Assembly: GCF_030817315.1 (NCBI RefSeq)
Contig: NZ_JAUSZF010000001.1
Coordinates: 2,809,001 to 2,873,000 of the forward strand
Source: Sphingomonas faeni
Lineage (GTDB): Bacteria > Pseudomonadota > Alphaproteobacteria > Sphingomonadales > Sphingomonadaceae
Reading direction: 5' to 3'
Length of the DNA: 64,000 nt
This document shows, piece by piece, positions 8,957 to 18,865 of the stretch. The position numbers and the translations under genes are program-made. The notes under the pieces are model-generated. The model saw nothing but the letters and a program-made list of their open reading frames with translations. It was not told where the DNA came from and did no database searches. Numbering within the stretch: position 1 is the first letter of the stretch; each line of letters opens with the position of its first letter.

Positions 8957-10006
8957 ATGAGCAAACCTCTGAAAATCGGAGTGTTCGGATTTTACAGCTA
9001 CCGGAACCTGGGCGACAACCTGATGGCGTATCTCATATCGAGGCACTTGCAGGAACGCGGCCATCTGCCCGTCGTCTTCTCGAAGAATGCGGCGGACATG
9101 GCCGAATGGGGCATTCCCGTCTTCGGTGACGTTCGCGAGTTCATGGCGAACTGCGACATCGTTTTCCTGGGCGGAGGAGGCTTGCTAATCCCTCGTCCGC
9201 GACTGTCGGGCATTGGCCAGGATTTTAACGAAGACCTGAAGGCAATGCTCGAGGTTTCGACTGAGAACGATATTCCCCTCTATGGTTTTTCCTTGGGCGG
9301 CGCCGGCGTTCCCCTCACTCAGATCGTCCCCTCGCAGCGACGCGATCTGATTTCCCAGATGAAATACGTGACGCTTCGCAACAGGGAAGACCTGCAACTT
9401 CTCGAGCAGGCGAATATCCAGGGTGAGTTCCTGGACGATATCGTCTGGAGCGTCGCCAACAAGATTCCCGCTCGAACCAAGCCGAAGGGCAAAGAAAGGT
9501 ACCGAATCGGCATAAATCTCTATCTTGGAGACTCGCCCAAGTTCTATCCTACGAAGTTCCTGATATCAGCGGCTACCAAGATCAGGAGAGATATCAATTT
9601 TATATTTTTTGATATCCACCCGAATGCCGATGGTGCTTTCAATGCCTTTTACATTGAGGGTCCGAACTGTCAGAAAAAGTTCGCCCTGGATATTCAAGAA
9701 TCGTGTGATGATGTCGCATCTCTGGATCTGTTAATCACCACGCGGCTTCACCTCGGGGTTATGGCAATGAGCTACGGCGTTCCGAGCGTGGCCTACGCAG
9801 CAGTTACGAAGACGAAGCTGCTTTACAACCGAATCGGTCGCCAAAAGTTCTTTTGGAAAAGCTATGAATTCTACAAGTTTTCACTACTGTTTCTGTTTCC
9901 TTCCGGCTTCAAGACGGATGGGAAGGAAATTCTGCCCCAGCAGGTAAACGACAACGCTCTTCTTCACTACGATGCCATAGACAGGATTCTCGCCGCGCAA
10001 GCTTAG
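8957..10006 (+). CDS. Polysaccharide pyruvyltransferase family protein
   Basis: About 349 residues. The N-terminus KIGVFGFYSYRNLGDNLMAYLISRHL has the family's NLGD motif. CDIVFLGGGGLL and YGFSLGGAGVPLT follow, and near the C-terminus DLLITTRLHLGVMAMSYGVPSVAY contains the conserved RxH. These enzymes add ketal-linked pyruvate from phosphoenolpyruvate to sugars of EPS. The ATG at 8957 has a better purine stretch (AGGG) upstream than the ATG at 8939. It lies 50 bases before a GT4 gene on the same strand. Confidence 0.85.
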   Translation: MSKPLKIGVFGFYSYRNLGDNLMAYLISRHLQERGHLPVVFSKNAADMAEWGIPVFGDVREFMANCDIVFLGGGGLLIPRPRLSGIGQDFNEDLKAMLEVSTENDIPLYGFSLGGAGVPLTQIVPSQRRDLISQMKYVTLRNREDLQLLEQANIQGEFLDDIVWSVANKIPARTKPKGKERYRIGINLYLGDSPKFYPTKFLISAATKIRRDINFIFFDIHPNADGAFNAFYIEGPNCQKKFALDIQESCDDVASLDLLITTRLHLGVMAMSYGVPSVAYAAVTKTKLLYNRIGRQKFFWKSYEFYKFSLLFLFPSGFKTDGKEILPQQVNDNALLHYDAIDRILAAQA

Positions 10007-10056
10007 CTGCGCCATGTACGAACTGTTCTCATCAGTCTACCATAAAGGCGCCCGGC

Positions 10057-11247
10057 TTGCGTATCATCCTGACTAACACCTTGTTTCCGCCCATAATCAA
10101 GGGCGGCGCCGAGGTATCGACGTTCAACCTTGGCAAGGCTCTGGTCGAGCGGGGGCATGAGGTGCATGTCATTACCGTCGTGCCGGACAGGGAAAGTGTG
10201 AACCATGAGCACGGCATGGTGGTGCACCGCATCAAGCCTCGCTTCGTAGACTATCCCTTCGATAAACCCGATCGCAGCAGCTTGCGTAAGCTGGGCTATC
10301 ACGCGATCGAGAATTATAATCCGCTTATGCGCGCGCGGCTGCGGCCGATCATGGAAGCAGTGCAGCCGCAGATCGTCCATACTAACATCATGCAGCTGCT
10401 CACCTGTGGCGTGTGGAGCGCGGCCAAGGACGCCGGCGCCAAGGTGGTCCACAACTTGCGTGACTACTGGCTGTTGTGCGCGCGGTCGGGCTATTTTCGC
10501 GGCGACGATCCCTGTTCGCGCAAATGCCTTGATTGTGCGCTGGTCACACGTCCACGCCGCGGTCGGACCGCCGATGTTGATGGCGTCGTCGCGGTGGGCC
10601 AGTACGTGCTCGACACGCATCTGGCTGCGGGTCTGTTTCCCAATGCCAAGGTCGCTCGTGCGATCCTGAGCGCCACGGCGCCGGTGGAGTCGATCAAGGG
10701 CGGGGTACCTGACCGCTCTGGTGTGACGATCGGCTACATCGGCCGGATCAAGGAAGCTAAGGGGCTGCGCGTGCTGCTGCAAGCCATGGCCAAGGTACCC
10801 GCCGACGTGCCCGTACGCTTGCTCGTGGCCGGCGACGGCGAAGCCGCCTACATGGACGAGATGCACGACTTGGGCGACGCTCGCACGACGTTCCTAGGTT
10901 GGTGCAAGTCGGAAGATTTGTACCGCAAGGTCGATCTGGTGGTAGTGCCCTCGCTCTACCCCGAGCCACTCCCCCGCAGCATCCTAGAAGCCTACCGCTA
11001 CGGCCTGCCGGTTATCGCCGCCCGCTCCGGTGGCATCCCCGAAGTAGTCGATCCAGGCCGCAGCGGATGGCTCTACGAAGGGCGTGATGTCGACGAACTC
11101 GCCCGCCTGATCACTGCCTTGCCCAGCCCCATGGGTCTCGACACACTGGACAACACGGCCCGCGATGCGATCGTCAGCCGTACTGATCCAGACTACGTGG
11201 TCGATGCATACGAGTCGGTATATCGGGATGTGCTGGCGACGGCGTGA
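10057..11247 (+). CDS. Glycosyltransferase family 4
   Basis: 396 residues, GT-B fold. Donor-side features are VTIGYIGRIKEAKGLRVLLQAM, LLVAGDGE and VVPSLYPEPLPRSILEAYRYGLPVIAARSGGIPEVV, which includes the EX7E-type motif. The N-terminal half has PPIIKGGAEVSTFNLGKAL, the acceptor-side signature. The start codon is TTG at 10057 with AAAGGCG upstream. It probably adds one sugar to the lipid-linked EPS repeat unit on the cytoplasmic face; donor and linkage cannot be read from sequence. Confidence 0.88.
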   Translation: MRIILTNTLFPPIIKGGAEVSTFNLGKALVERGHEVHVITVVPDRESVNHEHGMVVHRIKPRFVDYPFDKPDRSSLRKLGYHAIENYNPLMRARLRPIMEAVQPQIVHTNIMQLLTCGVWSAAKDAGAKVVHNLRDYWLLCARSGYFRGDDPCSRKCLDCALVTRPRRGRTADVDGVVAVGQYVLDTHLAAGLFPNAKVARAILSATAPVESIKGGVPDRSGVTIGYIGRIKEAKGLRVLLQAMAKVPADVPVRLLVAGDGEAAYMDEMHDLGDARTTFLGWCKSEDLYRKVDLVVVPSLYPEPLPRSILEAYRYGLPVIAARSGGIPEVVDPGRSGWLYEGRDVDELARLITALPSPMGLDTLDNTARDAIVSRTDPDYVVDAYESVYRDVLATA

Positions 11248-12504
11248 ACGCGATCAGGGCAACAGTGACCGCTACCTGGAAACGTTCTCATTTCGAAATG
11301 TTTTGCCGTGCCTATGATGAGGCGTTCAAAAAACCTGCCATCACCCCCGAATGTTGCAAAACATACTCGCCGGCCCTTGTCGCTAGATGATCGGTGTCAT
11401 GATGGACAGGGTAGACGCTGAGCCACCGCGTGCACTCGTCCCCCAGACAGAATGATTTTCGGGGTTCGACATAGGACGCGCCAGGCAGAGCTATCTTAAG
11501 CCCTGGAAAAAAAACGCTGAGATCGAGATCTTGGCAGTGTTTCAGGCACGAACGGACAGAACGATGGGGGCAAGTCGTGCATTCTGAGTTGCGCTAGGCA
11601 TTCCGGTCCTGGCACTTGAAGCTCGCGAACATCGCGAAATACGCTTACTTTTATGTTAGCCCTTCCGAGCTCCGACGATGGTAGCAAATGACCCGCGCAG
11701 CGCACTTTCTGTTTGAAGGATGCGACCGGTGGCATCCAGTAATTGTTGCATCTCGATGTGCTCAGGCGGGAAGAAGGCACGGGCCTATCGGCCTATCAGT
11801 ATGACTTAGCTCATGTCATCGGATCGCGGCAGTTCCTGAAGAAAATCCGCATTCATCGCTGTGCATCCGTCCCCTATTTGCCCCGTCTCTTCGCGACGAT
11901 GGCCTCCGGAAGGCACGCCATAGATCGCCAGGATCGCACCGGCCAACAATTCCTATACGCCTGTGGGCAACATGTAGAGGTTCGCAGCCGCATGGTTCGA
12001 TAATAGGACAATATCGAGAAATAGGATACGGCCTTCCCAGCGAAATACAGCGGGAGCTGACGAGACGTTTTGCTCGTCGAATCAACGTCATGCCCAAGCC
12101 TGCTCCCACACTTGGTAAGAGTACGGCTAGCGATGGCGAATACGTAGACTGACGACCTCGGGTCTTTATTAAAACTTTCATAACGGACAGGGGGCAGTTC
12201 GTTCCGTCAGCCCAACAGTGCAACACTACATTCTTCTTCCGTTCGGAGAAAGAAGCTAGAATCCCTTATGAACATGGCGCAAGATCGCTGTGACCGATCC
12301 GTTGCTAAAAACTTGGGGCCTACGAGGTGCCAGGGATGAAGCATCTGTTGCAATGCGGCGCATGCGGAAAGCTGTCTTCGGAGAGCCTAGTCGAACGGGG
12401 CGACCCGCTCGGCTCGCCCATGGTCATTACGAAGCGGCGGCGACCACCGCTATGGTCGTGTTCGCGGTTCCTGTTAATTGTCCGCTTCCGCCAGATCTCA
12501 GATT
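11248..12504. other. Long region without recognisable genes
   Basis: About 1.26 kb between a GT4 gene and a methyltransferase gene, which end towards each other. The longest open frame (11816-12226, minus) has no recognisable domain, a Cys/Arg-rich composition and no good ribosome binding site. Composition is mixed and lower in GC than the glycosyltransferase genes. I see no transposase motif. It is probably decayed coding sequence inside the island. Confidence 0.4.
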
Positions 12505-13203
12505 TTACGCACCCGCGATACGTGCACCGCAAAAACCCGGATCAAATACTTCATCACTTACTTTTCGGACGGCGATCTCGATTTGGAAAGCGAAGAATAG
12601 CTCAAACCGCCGCAACGTTAGCGTATTCAATTTCGCCAGCTTTTTGCTCAAGATGCGTCGCTTCACCTTAACCAACTGCAACCCGGTTCCAGTCATCAGC
12701 TTTACAGCGGAATCCTCGGAGAAAAAACGGATGTGAGTTCTATCAAAAAGACCTGTATTTCTGTACTTCCAGTTCCCAGTCAAGATTGTCCAGACGAACC
12801 TCAGCTGCTGCGAATTAGGGACTGATGTGACGATTGTCGCGCCGATAGGCAAAGCCGTGTGCAACTCTGCGACCACGCGCCAGGGATCATATAAATGCTC
12901 CAAGACGCAAAGGCAGAAAACCAGATCAACAGGAGCGCGACGAGCCAGCGCGTTGGCAAGCTGCCCCTCTTTGTTGAGATTGACGAGAATTACATCGTCT
13001 ACCTTGCTTTTGGCGACGTCCAAGGCCTTCTCAGAATAGTCTGCTACATAGACCCGTTCGGCACCCAGATGCCTCTTCATATGCGCGGCGAACTCGCCAG
13101 TCGAGCCACCCACGTCGAGGATTGTACCAACCGTAGATGGGCAAAGCTCGGTTATCCCGGCCCTATCGGACTGCGCGTAGATAGGCACTGTTGGTTCGGC
13201 CAT
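12505..13203 (-). CDS. Class I SAM-dependent methyltransferase
   Basis: 232 residues. The SAM-binding motif I is TILDVGGSTGEFAAHM. An acidic motif II follows (VYVADYSEKALDVAK), then VDLVFCLCVLEHLYDPWRVVAELH and ATIVTSVPNSQQLRF. The phrase GLFDRTHIRFFSEDS is common in Methyltransf_11/23 proteins of polysaccharide loci, and O-methylation of a sugar is the likely role. The C-terminal part (KVKRRILSKKLAKLNTL) is basic and may contact membrane or substrate. Same strand as the following GT4 and export genes, though separated by about 580 bases. Confidence 0.85.
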   Translation of the reverse strand: MAEPTVPIYAQSDRAGITELCPSTVGTILDVGGSTGEFAAHMKRHLGAERVYVADYSEKALDVAKSKVDDVILVNLNKEGQLANALARRAPVDLVFCLCVLEHLYDPWRVVAELHTALPIGATIVTSVPNSQQLRFVWTILTGNWKYRNTGLFDRTHIRFFSEDSAVKLMTGTGLQLVKVKRRILSKKLAKLNTLTLRRFELFFAFQIEIAVRKVSDEVFDPGFCGARIAGA

Positions 13204-13337
13204 ACATCCCCCTTAAGACGTGTGACGGTTCCAATTGTGAGTTCTTCGCATCGGCGGCCGAGCACACACGAAGGGGGTAAGCATAGAATGCGCCGAGCGC
13301 AAATGGCACAGTATGGCCCGTCGCAGCTACGAGGCGC

Positions 13338-13455
13338 TTATCTGCCAGCAGCGACCTCGAACGCGGCGGTCCCCGCCTCCGCCTGTTTCACCACCGCCAG
13401 CTGCTCGGCAGCCGTCGCGGCATATCGCCCTGCATTAGACCGCGCTTCGCTAATG
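13338..13455 (-). pseudogene. Fragment related to the phage-like lipoprotein at 5002
   Basis: The minus strand encodes SEARSNAGRYAATAAEQL, then AVVKQAEAGTAAFEVAAGR and a stop at 13338. This closely parallels the C-terminus of the 5002-5307 lipoprotein (ARYAATADEQLDALKQAEA). No signal peptide or start is seen upstream, so only the 3' end survives. The remaining 13204-13337 and 13456-13779 hold nothing else I can identify and are AT-richer. Confidence 0.55.
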
Positions 13456-13779
13456 GATGGTCAGGGTCGCATTACCTCTGGTTTCAGTATTTATGACCAT
13501 AGAGCACTAAATATTAACCACACCTTACAAGCGTCGACCATTCGGGCGCTGCGGTAACAAAGCTATTACAGTAGAGAGCTATTACAACATCTCCACATGT
13601 TAGTGGTGGTGTTTGGGATCGTAGCTGCCGCGATTATTATTCCTGGCGTAAGGTTAGTACATAATTGCGTAATCGCAGCAGGCAGCGTTGGGGCAAAAAT
13701 GCTGAGTCCTATATTTTAGACGCTGGGACACCCGCAAAACCCATCAGGTAACTCGATGTATCGAGATAGATGGCCGCCT

Positions 13780-14991
13780 TTAACTAGGCGTTTTCACGGA
13801 CGACAGCGCCTTCTTGTATGCTTCGTTGATCCGCTTCACCATGGCGTTGATACCCCAAGGCGACAGGTCAACCTCGCGTGCGACGGCCGCCATGCTATCC
13901 CGCCGTGCTGGGTTATCGACGAGGGCAATGAAATTGGCCGCGAGCGCGGGAAAATCATTGATTGCGCAGAACAGGCCGTTGCGTTGGTCCGCCACCACCT
14001 TGTCGATCCCGGGCAGGGCCGGCGTTACCACTGGCCGACCGGCTAACGTTGCCTGAACAACTACGCGAGGCAGCCCTTCGTTGCCCGCGGCGTGCAGGAC
14101 GATATCAGCGCTGACCAGTAGGTTGGGCAAATCCTTGCGGAACCCGAGCACGATCACGTGCTCGACAAGGTTCAGTTCCCCAATCCGTGCCTGGAGCGCG
14201 GCATGCTCGGGTCCTTCTCCGGCGATAACGAGCATCCAGTCCTGCCGATCGCTATAGACGCCAAGCGCCTCGACCAGATCTCCGATCTGTTTACGTTTCT
14301 CGAGATGCCCGGCGATTAGGCCGACCGTGCGACCGACAGCCGTTCGGCCTTCGGGCAGGATCGTGGACCAGTCGAGCTTTTCGGCTTGTCGGTACTGCTC
14401 GGTATCCATCCCGCTGGGCACCCAGAAATGGCGGTCGGGCTTGCCCAAGCCCTCAACAATGCAAATCCGCTGCATCTCCTCGCTGACGCTGAGAAAGGCA
14501 TCCGTAAACGGCGCGACCGCCTTTTCCATGCCGAGGTAGAGCAGGCGCTTGGTGCCGGACATGTTGAGGAAAGGCAGAATATGGACGCCATGTATGATCA
14601 GTGGCACCCGGACCAAGCAAGCCGCGAGGCGGCCGAGAATGCCTGCCTTGCTCTCGTGCGTATGAACAATCAACGGCTTGAGCTCACGGAATTTGCGGCT
14701 GAGCGCGATTACACAAGCGAGGTCCTGCAAAGATGGATCTCGGACTAGTGATGGCACAAAATGCCAGTGCACCCGCGAATCCAACCCGGCAACCATCTCG
14801 GGATGATAGCGCCCCGTGATCAGGTGAACATCGTGGCCCTGCGCCGCCTGGCCATTGCACGTGAAGAGCGTGTTCTCGTCCGCGCCACCGCGGATAAAGC
14901 GGGTGATCACATGGACGATGCGGCTTTGTGGAGGTAGCTCCCTTTCTGCCGGCATTTTAGGGCCAGACTCGAGAGATGTAGCGTTGGTCAC
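13780..14991 (-). CDS. Glycosyltransferase family 4
   Basis: 403 residues from a GTG start. The N-terminal domain has SRIVHVITRFIRGGADENTLFTC and IVHTHESKAGILGRLAA, typical of WcaL/Cps-type GT4 enzymes. The nucleotide-sugar domain has VGLIAGHLEKRKQIGDLVEAL, MLVIAGEGPEHAAL, VLGFRKDLPNLL and a C-terminal HAAGNEGLPRVVVQATLAGRPVV. It is likely to build the EPS repeat unit in the cytoplasm. The export lipoprotein gene lies 75 bases upstream on the same strand. Confidence 0.88.
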   Translation of the reverse strand: MTNATSLESGPKMPAERELPPQSRIVHVITRFIRGGADENTLFTCNGQAAQGHDVHLITGRYHPEMVAGLDSRVHWHFVPSLVRDPSLQDLACVIALSRKFRELKPLIVHTHESKAGILGRLAACLVRVPLIIHGVHILPFLNMSGTKRLLYLGMEKAVAPFTDAFLSVSEEMQRICIVEGLGKPDRHFWVPSGMDTEQYRQAEKLDWSTILPEGRTAVGRTVGLIAGHLEKRKQIGDLVEALGVYSDRQDWMLVIAGEGPEHAALQARIGELNLVEHVIVLGFRKDLPNLLVSADIVLHAAGNEGLPRVVVQATLAGRPVVTPALPGIDKVVADQRNGLFCAINDFPALAANFIALVDNPARRDSMAAVAREVDLSPWGINAMVKRINEAYKKALSSVKTPS

Positions 14992-15066
14992 GGCGGGTTA
15001 CCTTCGACGAATGGCCATCAGGTATGACGGCCAGAGACTATGCCCGCCTTACGTCTGGCCGTCAGC

Positions 15067-15762
15067 CTAGAAGCTTTGGAACAACGCAAAAAGCGGAAGA
15101 GTGCGGATGGCGTCCTGATAAAAGCCCTTGGCACTATTATAGCCCACAAAGACCTTGTCCCCGCCGTAAATAACGGGATCAGCCATACTACCTTCATTAA
15201 TGGCGCGAATGTCGAAACGTGCAGCCATGCGCTGTCCGTCGCGTTGACGAACAACAATCACTTCATTTAACTTGGCCAACTGCGCCGGCCCACCGGCCTT
15301 AGCCAGTACCGTTGTAAGATCCGAGTTTCCGAAGATAGTGATCACACCAGGGGAATTAACCTGGCCACCAACCGCGACCTGCTTGGATGTGTATTCGAGC
15401 ACGTTCACCGTCACTTGCGGGTTCCGCAAATAAGCGGGCCGCAGATTCGATTCGACGCCCTTGGCAAGCCCGGCTGCGGTAGTACCTACTGCCTTGACCG
15501 GGCCGAGCAAAGGCATGCTCACCAAGCCCTGCGGGCCGATGATGACGCTCTCGAGCGACATGTCCGTCTGTCCGTAGACAAGGATCGAGATCCTATCGCC
15601 CGGCCCAAGGAGGTAACTATCATCCGCTTGCTGCGGCGCAGCCGACTGCATTGCAGCATAGGCTAAAGCGCCGCTCGGGACATCTTTAGCTCCGCCAGCG
15701 CAACCAGAAAGCAACGCAGCAGACATCAGATATCCGCATTTCCCCAGCACCCTTAACCGCAT
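15067..15762 (-). CDS. Polysaccharide export outer-membrane lipoprotein (Wza/OPX type)
   Basis: 231 residues. The signal peptide has lipobox LLSGC. The Poly_export domain starts at YLLGPGDRISILVYGQTDMS, continues through ESVIIGPQGLVSMPLLGPVKA and is followed by SLBB-like repeats (VAVGGQVNSPGVITIFGNSDLTTVLAKAGG). At this length it is a short OPX protein with limited C-terminal membrane-spanning region (LPLFALFQSF). It likely forms the outer-membrane exit with the Wzc-type kinase encoded at 20156. Confidence 0.9.
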   Translation of the reverse strand: MRLRVLGKCGYLMSAALLSGCAGGAKDVPSGALAYAAMQSAAPQQADDSYLLGPGDRISILVYGQTDMSLESVIIGPQGLVSMPLLGPVKAVGTTAAGLAKGVESNLRPAYLRNPQVTVNVLEYTSKQVAVGGQVNSPGVITIFGNSDLTTVLAKAGGPAQLAKLNEVIVVRQRDGQRMAARFDIRAINEGSMADPVIYGGDKVFVGYNSAKGFYQDAIRTLPLFALFQSF

Positions 15763-15951
15763 GTTACCCCGCAGCGCAGCAATTAAGCTGAGACTCTAAA
15801 CGATTGATCCCAGGCATAAAATTCCACCCAACTCAACGATGTATATTTCTGACATTTACTAGCAAAACTGGAATCAAAGTTCCGTTCCGCATCATCAGGT
15901 GCGCCACTGTTAGAGTCTCACCACCCCCTCTAAAAGAGAGTGGCCGACTTA

Positions 15952-16227
15952 TCAGGGACTTGCGGGCGTGTCGTTGCCGTCAAAAACACCTGAAATGACA
16001 AGAATGCCACCGATAAATACTAAGAAGGCAAGTCCCGGAAACAAAAACCCCGAACCAGCCAGATCGCTGCTAGCGGCTTTAGGCGACTGGCGGAAGCCCA
16101 CCGCCTTGCCGGTCGTTGCAGTGCCTACCCGCGTATCAAAAGCGCGCGGTGAGGCGGCAACAGCTGACTGCCCCACCAATAGACTGGCCATAGCCAATCC
16201 GAATGTAACCTTACCAAAAGTCGCCAT
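15952..16227 (-). CDS. Small membrane protein with signal peptide
   Basis: About 91 residues from the ATG at 16227. The first 24 residues are a cleavable signal (KVTFGLAMASLLVGQSAVAAS). A short polar region follows, and a single transmembrane helix (LFPGLAFLVFIGGILVISGVF) ends just before the C-terminus. I do not recognise a domain. It precedes the export lipoprotein gene on the same strand, which suggests a role or co-expression with EPS export, but this is inference. Confidence 0.6.
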   Translation of the reverse strand: MATFGKVTFGLAMASLLVGQSAVAASPRAFDTRVGTATTGKAVGFRQSPKAASSDLAGSGFLFPGLAFLVFIGGILVISGVFDGNDTPASP

Positions 16228-16393
16228 GCGGGTTCCCCTTAAGAAACGGCTGAAGTAATAAATCAACTTTAAGCTAACAGAGATAAGCGCATTTTCCTAG
16301 ATGTTTTTGCAGTTGCGAACTAGCCCGGTCAAACGATCCATAACTTGGTGATACTCAATCGAGAATCTACGCCTTGATAACGACTTGGATCCA

Positions 16394-17524
16394 TCAGCTC
16401 CGCCGTATGATACTCCGCGGATCGCGGCGAATCCTGTCAAGGACACTGACGTAGGCGTTACGATCATGCGGAAGAAGAAGTTCGCGCAAGTTGGGAAGCC
16501 TGCGAAGCAGGGCGTCCACCCAGAAGCCTGCCGCTACCGAGATGCTCGAGATCGCAAGCGCTGCAGCAAGGTTCACGGCGTTTGCGCTTTGCGGCAGGAG
16601 CGATTGGACGCCCTTTACTAGGGGCGCCTGTATAAAGCTGTGTACAAGGAATATGACCAACGACGCTTTACCGATAGCAGCGAGAATCAACGATAACGCG
16701 CTTTTGGGCATGCTCAAAGCCACCGCCTTCAACAATAGACTAGCCGAAACGCTGACCACAATCCCAGCTATAAAGACAATAACCGTCCCTTGACCGTATT
16801 TAAACAGCGAAATATCCAAATGATCTCGGTAGGTATAGAAAAGACCAAGTGAGAAGACAATCAAGCATGTAAAGGCACTTAATATTCTCAGTTTAATCCC
16901 GAACCTCTCAATCCGTTGATTGAATGCTCCGAATAGTACCGCGCCTGGAAATATATAAAGAACGATTGGGATACCGAGAGGAACGAAAAGGGCAACGCTT
17001 TTTGGCAGAAGATAGGTGATTATAAGGCACGCAACGCAAATTGCACTGAGCCACGCAAGCGGTACGCGACGTCGAGCCAAGAATTGCCCAACTCCGCCAA
17101 CAAAGAGCAGATACCCTGCGAACGCCGGCAGAAACCAAAATAAAGAGATATCGCATGCTGCATTGATCAAGCGTGCGCTGCCGATCGCCGCGGCCTGCAG
17201 ATACGCATTCAAAGAGAACTCGCCCCGCATTGCGATGGCCGCCGTGCCAAGTGTCAAGAACATAAAGAACGGCACTAGAAACCGCACCAGCACATCGGCA
17301 ATTCTTGATGATCTGCTGCGCAAACCACGGGAGGCGAGCGCCAGAAAAAAGAAACCGTGAACGTGCCACTTATAGACAAATCCGAAAAACCACGACGAAT
17401 GCGTAGTCAAAAGCCTATTGTGACCCAAAACGATGGCAACTATTAATATGCCTCGTACAATAAGATCGGCTTCAGGGAAAACGCTTGGCTTAATCAAGCT
17501 GTATCGATCGCGATTATCATGCAA
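16394..17524 (-). CDS. Acyltransferase family 3 membrane protein
   Basis: 376 residues with about ten hydrophobic helices. The N-terminus has VRGILIVAIVLGHNRLL, with a catalytic-type His, followed by WFFGFVYKWHVHGFFFLAL. RIADVLVRFLVPFFMFLTLG and LVIFLVHSFIQAPL near the C-terminus fit the Acyl_transf_3 fold. It probably O-acylates a sugar of the polymer. It lies 33 bases downstream of the Wzy/ligase gene on the same strand and is likely co-transcribed with it. Confidence 0.8.
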   Translation of the reverse strand: MHDNRDRYSLIKPSVFPEADLIVRGILIVAIVLGHNRLLTTHSSWFFGFVYKWHVHGFFFLALASRGLRSRSSRIADVLVRFLVPFFMFLTLGTAAIAMRGEFSLNAYLQAAAIGSARLINAACDISLFWFLPAFAGYLLFVGGVGQFLARRRVPLAWLSAICVACLIITYLLPKSVALFVPLGIPIVLYIFPGAVLFGAFNQRIERFGIKLRILSAFTCLIVFSLGLFYTYRDHLDISLFKYGQGTVIVFIAGIVVSVSASLLLKAVALSMPKSALSLILAAIGKASLVIFLVHSFIQAPLVKGVQSLLPQSANAVNLAAALAISSISVAAGFWVDALLRRLPNLRELLLPHDRNAYVSVLDRIRRDPRSIIRRS

Positions 17525-17557
17525 CGCGAAATTCCCTAATCCAACGATCCAGGAGTA

Positions 17558-18865
17558 TTATACCCAGTCCTTATCAGGCTTCGTGTAATATCGGGGAAGA
17601 AAATATGTCATCGAGAAAGCAAGAAACATATAGAAAAATGGGATTGTCGAAGGTCCAAAAGAATCGCTCATTTGGTTAGAAACTATGTAAGAGATCAAAG
17701 CCATAAGCGAACCGATAAACGGGCCCCTAGCCCCTTCTTCTGAAAGACGAGAGCTATCGTCACGGCCGACTTGCCTGGCCGCACCATAAGCTCCGAGAAA
17801 GTACCATAGCACCGCAAGAATAAAGGTAATGGTTAGGCCAAGGCCGGGAAAACCCGTCGTGCGGACGGCGTCCATAAATACGTTATGCGCATGTTCGGTC
17901 CCATCCGACATCAACTGCCCCGCACCAACGCCCGTCATCGGATGGGCCAGCGCCATATCCCATGATTCCTGCCATAGACCTTTCCGTGCGAGAACGGAGC
18001 CATATTGGTTAACTTCCTCATCTCCAGCAAAAATCGTATCGAGCACAGTAAAGGCCCGCGCATTAATTAGCGGGAGAATGAGTGCGCCACCGATAATTGC
18101 TCCCAGCGCGATACTGATATTGCGAGACAGTTCAGCGAGCGCCTGTCTTGGGTCGAGGCGTTGAAATGCCATGAGCGGGACGGAGATAAGGAAAAGGACG
18201 GCAAAACTTACAAGATTGGTCTTTGATCCGCTTAGGAAGATAGCATAAATTGCTACAAGCAACCCAACGAGCGGCAAGGAAACTTTGCGGAGGGGGCTTG
18301 AGAGTGCTTGGCAAACGAAAAACAATCCTGCCATCGAAGCTACGGGGCCCAGCTGGTTTGGATGCTTGAAAAAACCGGGATAGCGATCGCCGTAGCCGCG
18401 TTGTCCCAAGAAGTACGTTGCAGAAAGTGATAGTGTCAAAATAACCAGGCACAATATTTGTGTGCGCCTTGCTGATTGACTTGAACGAGAAAGCGCGAAA
18501 ATCGCCAGGACAATCGCGATCCCACTTGCATGGCCATAGATCGGTCTAAAAACACGCACAAAGGAGTCGACTCCGATTGCGGTGATCAGGCTCCATCCAC
18601 AGATGAGCAACGTGAGGCTCAGAATTATCGCTCCGAGATTGCGAGCTCCCGGCAACATGCTGTAGAATGCGTCTCTTGCTGTTGTTGAGTATCCGTATAG
18701 AACAAATGGGAATAACGCGATCGAGAAGTTTATCGATGCGATATTGGTAACCCCGGGAGTACAAATCAGCAAGAAGAATAAGGCGAATGGGATGTACTGG
18801 CTCGTTGATAGAACCTTTCGGGTGCTTGGAAAGGTTTCCGGAAGCTGTGACCGAGCGGCAGTCAT
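17558..18865 (-). CDS. O-antigen ligase/Wzy-family polymerase
   Basis: 435 residues, mostly hydrophobic. The large periplasmic loop contains SWDMALAHPMTGVGAGQL followed by TEHAHNVFMDAVRTTGFPGLGL, the Wzy_C/RfaL hallmark with conserved His. FFKHPNQLGPVASMAGL is also typical. It either polymerises repeat units (Wzy) or ligates them; in a locus with Wzx, OPX and Wzc the polymerase role fits best. Its ATG overlaps the stop of the upstream GT4 gene (ATGA), so the two are translationally coupled. Confidence 0.85.
   Translation of the reverse strand: MTAARSQLPETFPSTRKVLSTSQYIPFALFFLLICTPGVTNIASINFSIALFPFVLYGYSTTARDAFYSMLPGARNLGAIILSLTLLICGWSLITAIGVDSFVRVFRPIYGHASGIAIVLAIFALSRSSQSARRTQILCLVILTLSLSATYFLGQRGYGDRYPGFFKHPNQLGPVASMAGLFFVCQALSSPLRKVSLPLVGLLVAIYAIFLSGSKTNLVSFAVLFLISVPLMAFQRLDPRQALAELSRNISIALGAIIGGALILPLINARAFTVLDTIFAGDEEVNQYGSVLARKGLWQESWDMALAHPMTGVGAGQLMSDGTEHAHNVFMDAVRTTGFPGLGLTITFILAVLWYFLGAYGAARQVGRDDSSRLSEEGARGPFIGSLMALISYIVSNQMSDSFGPSTIPFFYMFLAFSMTYFLPRYYTKPDKDWV

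Noticed and set aside
11816..12226. 136-codon minus-strand frame in the gap
   Set aside because: Composition and lack of start signal suggest chance; no transposase or other motif was found.
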